From: Bdellovibrio bacteriovorus
GTDB lineage: Bacteria; Bdellovibrionota; Bdellovibrionia; Bdellovibrionales; Bdellovibrionaceae
Direction: 5' to 3'
NCBI RefSeq assembly: GCF_025558485.1
Contig: NZ_CP102930.1
Coordinates: forward strand, 2,914,001-2,978,000
Length of the DNA stretch: 64,000 nt
This document shows positions 59,840 through 64,000 of this stretch, one piece after another. Each line of letters begins with the position of its first letter. Positions within the stretch are counted from its first letter, which is position 1. The position numbers were made by a program, and so were the translations under genes. The notes beneath the pieces are model-generated. The model ran no database searches, was not told the origin of the DNA, and saw nothing but the letters and a program-made list of their open reading frames with translations.

Positions 59840-61712
59840 GCGTACCCCCTTGTTCGATTGGTAGTTCTACCGTAAATGTGGAACCATTACCATGGGAAGA
59901 TTCTACAAAAATGCTTCCCCGGTGCAGTTCCGTGAAATATTTCGCCAAGTACAGCCCCAGGCCAGAGCCTTTGATCGGCGAGGACTTCACGTTCTTAGAG
60001 CGGAAAAATTTCATAAAGATATTTTGTAACTCATCCTGAGGGATGCCGGGGCCCTGGTCGGCCACCTGAACGATGACCTTGGTGTCGGTCTCTTCACTGC
60101 TGACCATGATTTTCGTGTCTTCCGGGCTGTATTTAATGGCGTTTTCAACCAGGTTCGAGAACACCTGCTTCATCAGCTCCGGGTCCACGGGAACAGGGAA
60201 CATGGGTTCCAGCTCAGACACGATCTGGATGCGTTTTACTTTGGCAAGGAATTCGTGCTTGCGGATAACCTCTTGAAGCAGGTTATTGATGTCCTTGCTT
60301 TGTAAATTCAACTGAACACCCTGACTTTCAATACGGCCATAGCTCAGGATCGCATTGATGAACTTTAAAAGGTCATCCGAGGAATGCTTGATCGTATCGA
60401 CAGCCTCGCGCTGCTGGGTGCTCAGGGCGATATTGTCCGACAGGATCACATCCGTCATGCCCTGAATGCGCGCAATCGGGGTTTTCAAGTCATGGGACAT
60501 CATCGAAATGAAGTTGGTTTTAAGCTCTTCCACCTGACTGAGCAGCTTGTTCTTCTGATAGTATTCCCAGCTACGTCGGTTTTCCACGATAAGACGGTAG
60601 GGGATGAAGAAGTAATAGCAAAGCAGGATGGTCAGCAGAGGGGCTGCCATAGGTAGCCACAACCCCAATGTCCAGAAGGCAAGGACTGACAGCAGGACGA
60701 ATCCGGCGAGAGTAGCCCCCAGTACCAACAGACCCCGTGTCGGCTTCATTGTTAGAACGACCTGAGTCGTTAAAACCGAAGCTATCAGGATGAAAAGCCA
60801 ATTGATGTATTTGGAAACCTTGATAGGACCGGAATTCTTAATCAACGTGTCGATGATATTGGCCTGCATTTCGATGCGGGTCATCGCCATGACATCACGA
60901 CTGAAAGGAGTCGTGATGTATTCAGCCTCATTCAGGCCAAGATCTGTTCCAATAATAACTATTTTGTCTTTGAAGCGTGAAAGATCCACCTGTCCGTTGC
61001 GAATGGCTTCAAAAGATGTGGATGGATAAGACTTTGCCGCATGGAAGTCTATGTAGCCTTGATCAGTTCCATAGAAGTCAAAAAGACCTCTCAGGCTGGA
61101 AATGTCAGCAGCTTGCGGGGTTACCAGCGCCGCCAGGCGCACGGGTAGCATCGTTTGATCCTGATAAGTAAGAATCATACGTCTTGTGACGCCGTCTTTG
61201 GCAAAGTTCACTAAATCAGTTGTCTTAGGGGCGGGCACAATAGCCACTTTTTCCAAAGGATCCTGCAGGAAGAGCTGGTCTTCCTCACCTTTCATGGGGG
61301 TCGTACGACTTGCCACGTAGGTGTTCGGGGTGGAAATAATCGTTTCTTCCCAGACGTTTTTATCATCAACATTGCCGGGTGTTTCGTCGAAGTTAAAGTC
61401 GTATGCAATGGCTTTGGTTTGCTGAGCCGCCAGAGTTTTCAACAACGCCGTTTGTTCTTTTGCGGACGGGAACCCCTTATAAAGCTGAACTGTCTGAGGA
61501 GTGATATAGATCAGTTCAATATTGCCGGAAGTTGTATTGCCGATCTTGGTACGAACACGAAGATCGTAAAGATAAGATTCAAGATAATCTAAGTTTGTTT
61601 GAGCAATGAAAAAAGAAATCCCCACCGCAAAGAGCATTCGCAGCACAAGAGCTTTAAGGGAACTCTTTGCCGGAGTTCCTGATTTCTCTTCAAGGGAGGG
61701 AGGAAGAGCCAT
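59832..61712 (-). CDS. CHASE2-domain sensor histidine kinase
   Basis: The 626-residue kinase has an N-terminal membrane helix (about 25-43), an extracytoplasmic CHASE2 domain (about 45-295), three membrane helices (about 302-322, 330-352, 356-378), HisKA with the accepting His in FISMMSHDLKTPIARIQG (about 410) and an ATPase domain (NLVENAIKYS, DQGPGIP, GSGLGLYLAKYF). It sits between the 37-residue peptide gene (13 nt upstream) and the NtrC-type regulator (8-nt overlap). CHASE2 domains are extracytoplasmic ligand sensors of unknown ligand. The peptide is an attractive candidate. Confidence 0.95.
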   Translation of the reverse strand: MALPPSLEEKSGTPAKSSLKALVLRMLFAVGISFFIAQTNLDYLESYLYDLRVRTKIGNTTSGNIELIYITPQTVQLYKGFPSAKEQTALLKTLAAQQTKAIAYDFNFDETPGNVDDKNVWEETIISTPNTYVASRTTPMKGEEDQLFLQDPLEKVAIVPAPKTTDLVNFAKDGVTRRMILTYQDQTMLPVRLAALVTPQAADISSLRGLFDFYGTDQGYIDFHAAKSYPSTSFEAIRNGQVDLSRFKDKIVIIGTDLGLNEAEYITTPFSRDVMAMTRIEMQANIIDTLIKNSGPIKVSKYINWLFILIASVLTTQVVLTMKPTRGLLVLGATLAGFVLLSVLAFWTLGLWLPMAAPLLTILLCYYFFIPYRLIVENRRSWEYYQKNKLLSQVEELKTNFISMMSHDLKTPIARIQGMTDVILSDNIALSTQQREAVDTIKHSSDDLLKFINAILSYGRIESQGVQLNLQSKDINNLLQEVIRKHEFLAKVKRIQIVSELEPMFPVPVDPELMKQVFSNLVENAIKYSPEDTKIMVSSEETDTKVIVQVADQGPGIPQDELQNIFMKFFRSKNVKSSPIKGSGLGLYLAKYFTELHRGSIFVESSHGNGSTFTVELPIEQGGTHA

Positions 61713-61725
61713 GATATCCTATCTT

Positions 61726-61839
61726 TTAACGAACCGGGATGCAGCCTTCGCCAGTACCATTTCCAGGCCCAGCTTTGGGATTTGTATTTGGCTTGGGCTT
61801 CTGAGGCTTGATTTTTTTGATATGAGTCTGTTGTTCCAT
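61726..61839 (-). CDS. Candidate RiPP precursor peptide (37 aa)
   Basis: The ATG at 61839 is preceded by AGAGGA at 5-nt spacing, and the TAA stop is at 61726-61728. The peptide has an N-terminal MEQQTHIKKI, a Lys/Pro/Asn-rich middle (Pro at 12, 15, 17, 21, 25), a Gly-rich stretch (Gly 24, 26, 28, 30, 32), one Cys at 33 and the end IPVR. It lies 8 nt after the radical SAM gene and 13 nt before the CHASE2 kinase on the same strand. Short Gly-rich peptides with a lone Cys next to a SPASM maturase are typical RiPP precursors. Modification is inferred, and no leader/core border can be assigned. Confidence 0.7.
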   Translation of the reverse strand: MEQQTHIKKIKPQKPKPNTNPKAGPGNGTGEGCIPVR

Positions 61840-61847
61840 ATAGTCCT

Positions 61848-63131
61848 CTAGCAGGATGCCCTGCTTAATTTATAATATATAAAAGTAGTTCCAAGCAAGC
61901 TGCGGGTGCGGTAGCAGAACTGACCGTCCTTTTGATGCTTGCTGCCAGTGCCTTTTTTGTGAATGAACATACAGCCACCGCCGCACATAAAACGTGCCCA
62001 GCAGTTCTGGCAGTTGTTCTTTTCAATCAAAGGAGCACTTTCATTTTCCATGCGGGCGAAGTCCACGTTGGTGTTTTCGCCCACTTTCTCTTCTTTATTC
62101 CCAACTTCCCAAGGGCAAGTGAACAGGTTGTTCTTGGCATCCATGACCAGGAAGGATTTTCCAGAGCCACAGAAATTCTCGGTTTGTTGCTGGTTATCCA
62201 GGGCGTTGAAATACTGGTTGAAGAGAGTGATTTTGCGCAGCTCAGACTCGCCACCCAAGGCATAAGCTTTGGCAGCGATATCGTTCATTTGCTCAACATA
62301 AAGCTTATTGCTGGCATCGTCGTTCTCTTCAACAGAGTATGTGAATTCATAGCGGTCGGCATTCAGTGACTGGAAGAATTCATAGGCCTTGGCGATTTCC
62401 AGATTTTCGCGATTGAAAACCCCGTGCAATGTCAACGAGCCCAAATCACTTCTGCAGGTCTCCAGGAGCTTTAGACCTTCCACCACCAGTGAGGTGCTGC
62501 CGATTCCGTTCCTTGTTGGACGGGTTTTGTCGTTGATCTCTGCCGGACCATCCAGACTGACGGTGATATTGGCTTTCAGCTGTCTAAGAATGCTCAAGGT
62601 CTTTTCGTTGAAAAGGGTTCCATTTGTAACAATGGAAAAACGAGTCGTGATATCACGTCCTGCCGTCATGAGGCGAACGTAGTTGCCGATTTCCTGAATG
62701 CCTTCAGGATACAGTAGAGGCTCGCCGCCCAGGAATGTGATATTGAAGCTTCCACCTTCTGGAATGCGCTCCAGGAAAAGTTTAAGTTGAGGCAGAGTTT
62801 TTTCGACATTGATCTTTGTTTGAGCGGAACCGTAAGTACCGTCGCCGCCAGCTGCACAGTAAGTACATTTCAAATTACAAATTTGAGTAACATTAATCGT
62901 AAGACTGCGAATGCCGACAGACAGCTTTCCGGATTTTACGTCAGGACTATTTTCACTTTCCCAGTTGGTAAGGGCTTTAAATGCTCCGGCCAAAGAAGGT
63001 TCGGAGGCGGACATTTCATTCCAGGCATCGTCGGAAATTTCAGCGACCTCAAGGTTTCGGGCATGGAAAGCCAACGGAGCTCCTTGTCCCCATTTAAATG
63101 CCACAATGTCCTTGTATCGTCTTTGTTCCAT
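61848..63131 (-). CDS. Radical SAM/SPASM peptide maturase
   Basis: The ATG at 63131 (MEQRRYKDIV) follows GGGTGAC and gives 427 residues. A start at 63173 is possible. An N-terminal region of about 70 residues (PLAFHARNLEVAEISDDAWNEM) looks like the PqqD/RRE-type precursor-binding fold of peptide maturases. The radical SAM core has the CxxxCxxC cluster (Cys 85, 89, 92) and GGEP (about 135). A SPASM domain with seven Cys (about 321, 339, 374, 377, 383, 387, 406) binds two auxiliary Fe-S clusters. The enzyme family crosslinks peptides, for example through thioether or C-C bonds. The precursor gene follows 8 nt downstream. Confidence 0.9.
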   Translation of the reverse strand: MEQRRYKDIVAFKWGQGAPLAFHARNLEVAEISDDAWNEMSASEPSLAGAFKALTNWESENSPDVKSGKLSVGIRSLTINVTQICNLKCTYCAAGGDGTYGSAQTKINVEKTLPQLKLFLERIPEGGSFNITFLGGEPLLYPEGIQEIGNYVRLMTAGRDITTRFSIVTNGTLFNEKTLSILRQLKANITVSLDGPAEINDKTRPTRNGIGSTSLVVEGLKLLETCRSDLGSLTLHGVFNRENLEIAKAYEFFQSLNADRYEFTYSVEENDDASNKLYVEQMNDIAAKAYALGGESELRKITLFNQYFNALDNQQQTENFCGSGKSFLVMDAKNNLFTCPWEVGNKEEKVGENTNVDFARMENESAPLIEKNNCQNCWARFMCGGGCMFIHKKGTGSKHQKDGQFCYRTRSLLGTTFIYYKLSRASC

Positions 63132-63341
63132 AGTCACCCAGGTGATTGCAATAAGTGTTCCAGAATGAGACATGGGGCTGGTGTGCTTATATCAAGTAAA
63201 ATCAAATACTTACATATTCGTTGGGTGGTGTATTTTGGGCTCCAGAAGCCTGAAGCGGGGGCAAAAGGAAACTATTTCAGAGCTGTCTAGATGATGTCCA
63301 AAAGTCTCAATTCATGGGGCTAAGGATCCGATAAGGCCCCT

Positions 63342-64000
63342 GTGATAAATAGAATATCGTTGAGCCAGCCTTTACGTACGATGGTAATCGGGGGAAGTTT
63401 ATTGTTTTTCTCGGTGCTGGCGGCCTTTGCGTTGCTGGCGATCAAAATGGATTTCCTGGATAGTTTGAATCTGGATTTTAACGGTTTTCTCGCTGCCGAG
63501 AGCTATCCGTTGGGAGAAGAAGTCGCTGAAGTGATTCTTTCCTCCCATAAAGCTGGGCATAACGGTGATGAAGGGCTTGCGAGTGGCGATGTTATCCAAA
63601 TTCTTAAGGACATAGCGAAGGAACAGCCGCGCACGATTATCCTGGCGCTTGGGACTCCGGAGTTACGTGGAAGTGACCAGGACCTGGCCCGCTTCGTTCG
63701 GGAAAGTGAGCAAATTCCAAATCTTTTCTACTATTCTCGTTGGGGAGAGCCTTCTCATAGAGCTTTGAATAATACCGAACCGTTCAGCAACTTCGGCCGG
63801 CAGGTTGGAAGTAAATATGCCATAGATACCAAGCTGGGGGGAAAAGATAATAAGAGCCGACGACTTGTACTTAGTATGAATGGCGTTGATTATGATGATG
63901 AATTGGTAGGTCTGGCAAAAGTTCTGAATTTGCCCCTGCCCCCTTTGGAACAAATGCCGGGGACTTTTAAGCTCTTCAACTCCATTCAGGTTTATATGCG
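63342..64000 (+). CDS. CHASE2-like sensor protein (partial, runs off the right edge)
   Basis: A frame from the GTG at 63342 (AAGG upstream), with an ATG at 63381 as alternative, stays open to the edge (219 codons). It has an N-terminal membrane helix (about 14-36) and then an extracytoplasmic domain. By eye this aligns with the CHASE2 domain of the kinase at 59832-61712: a TIILALG strand, LFYYSR, SRRLVLS and LVGLAKVLNLPLPP in the same order as AIAYDFN, TYVASR, TRRMILT and PVRLAALVTPQ. The output domain lies beyond the window. The gene diverges from the radical SAM operon with a 210-nt shared promoter region. Confidence 0.6.
   Translation, partial: MINRISLSQPLRTMVIGGSLLFFSVLAAFALLAIKMDFLDSLNLDFNGFLAAESYPLGEEVAEVILSSHKAGHNGDEGLASGDVIQILKDIAKEQPRTIILALGTPELRGSDQDLARFVRESEQIPNLFYYSRWGEPSHRALNNTEPFSNFGRQVGSKYAIDTKLGGKDNKSRRLVLSMNGVDYDDELVGLAKVLNLPLPPLEQMPGTFKLFNSIQVYM

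Overview
The window reads as chromosome of a predatory Bdellovibrio-type bacterium (Bdellovibrionota), probably close to B. bacteriovorus. This is inference from content: a complete polar-flagellum rod/hook/export cluster, many short-spaced lipoprotein genes, secreted trypsin-like and HEIGH-type proteases, FecR-like and RCC1-repeat surface proteins, folate-dependent TrmFO, a DciA-type helicase loader, and mid-range GC throughout. No rRNA, tRNA, insertion sequence, CRISPR array or prophage was seen.

Layout. 0-9.5 kb: a partial membrane protein, lytic transglycosylase MltF, thymidine kinase, TrmFO, a DciA-like protein, a large lipoprotein with a beta-barrel partner, and a trypsin-like lipoprotein whose promoter lies in a perfect 68-bp tandem duplication. 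9.5-12.8 kb: a small barrel-fragment gene and a compact Mla-type lipid transport operon. 12.8-13.3 kb: a gene-free stretch with two related, highly structured elements in opposite orientation whose stems covary. 13.4-29.3 kb: one long flagellar operon (TPR protein, small AAA+ regulator, flgB, flgC, fliE-fliJ, MotE-like gene, fliK, flgD, TIGR02530-type gene, flgE). 29.4-35 kb: an OmpR-type two-component pair and a FecR-like/outer-membrane pair. 35-38.3 kb: a 14-blade RCC1-repeat lipoprotein. 38.4-42.9 kb: the branched-chain amino-acid transporter livJHMGF. 42.9-48.8 kb: pfkA, HU, yacG, a lipoprotein, a metalloprotease, lgt and a cNMP/receiver/ATPase fusion. 48.8-53.4 kb: a six-gene zinc uptake operon under a 39-bp palindrome. 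53.5-58.1 kb: a RegB/RegA-type redox pair, a BrnT/BrnA toxin-antitoxin locus with a damaged toxin, lspA, and a siderophore-interacting flavoreductase.

58.3-64 kb holds the most striking system. A minus-strand operon runs from a radical SAM/SPASM peptide maturase, through an easily missed 37-residue Lys/Pro/Gly-rich peptide with a single Cys, to a CHASE2 sensor histidine kinase and an NtrC-type sigma-54 activator. A second CHASE2-like gene diverges from it at the right edge. The gene spacings (8 nt, 13 nt, and an overlap) indicate co-transcription, suggesting a ribosomally made, post-translationally modified peptide tied to a dedicated signalling pathway. No such combination is familiar to me.
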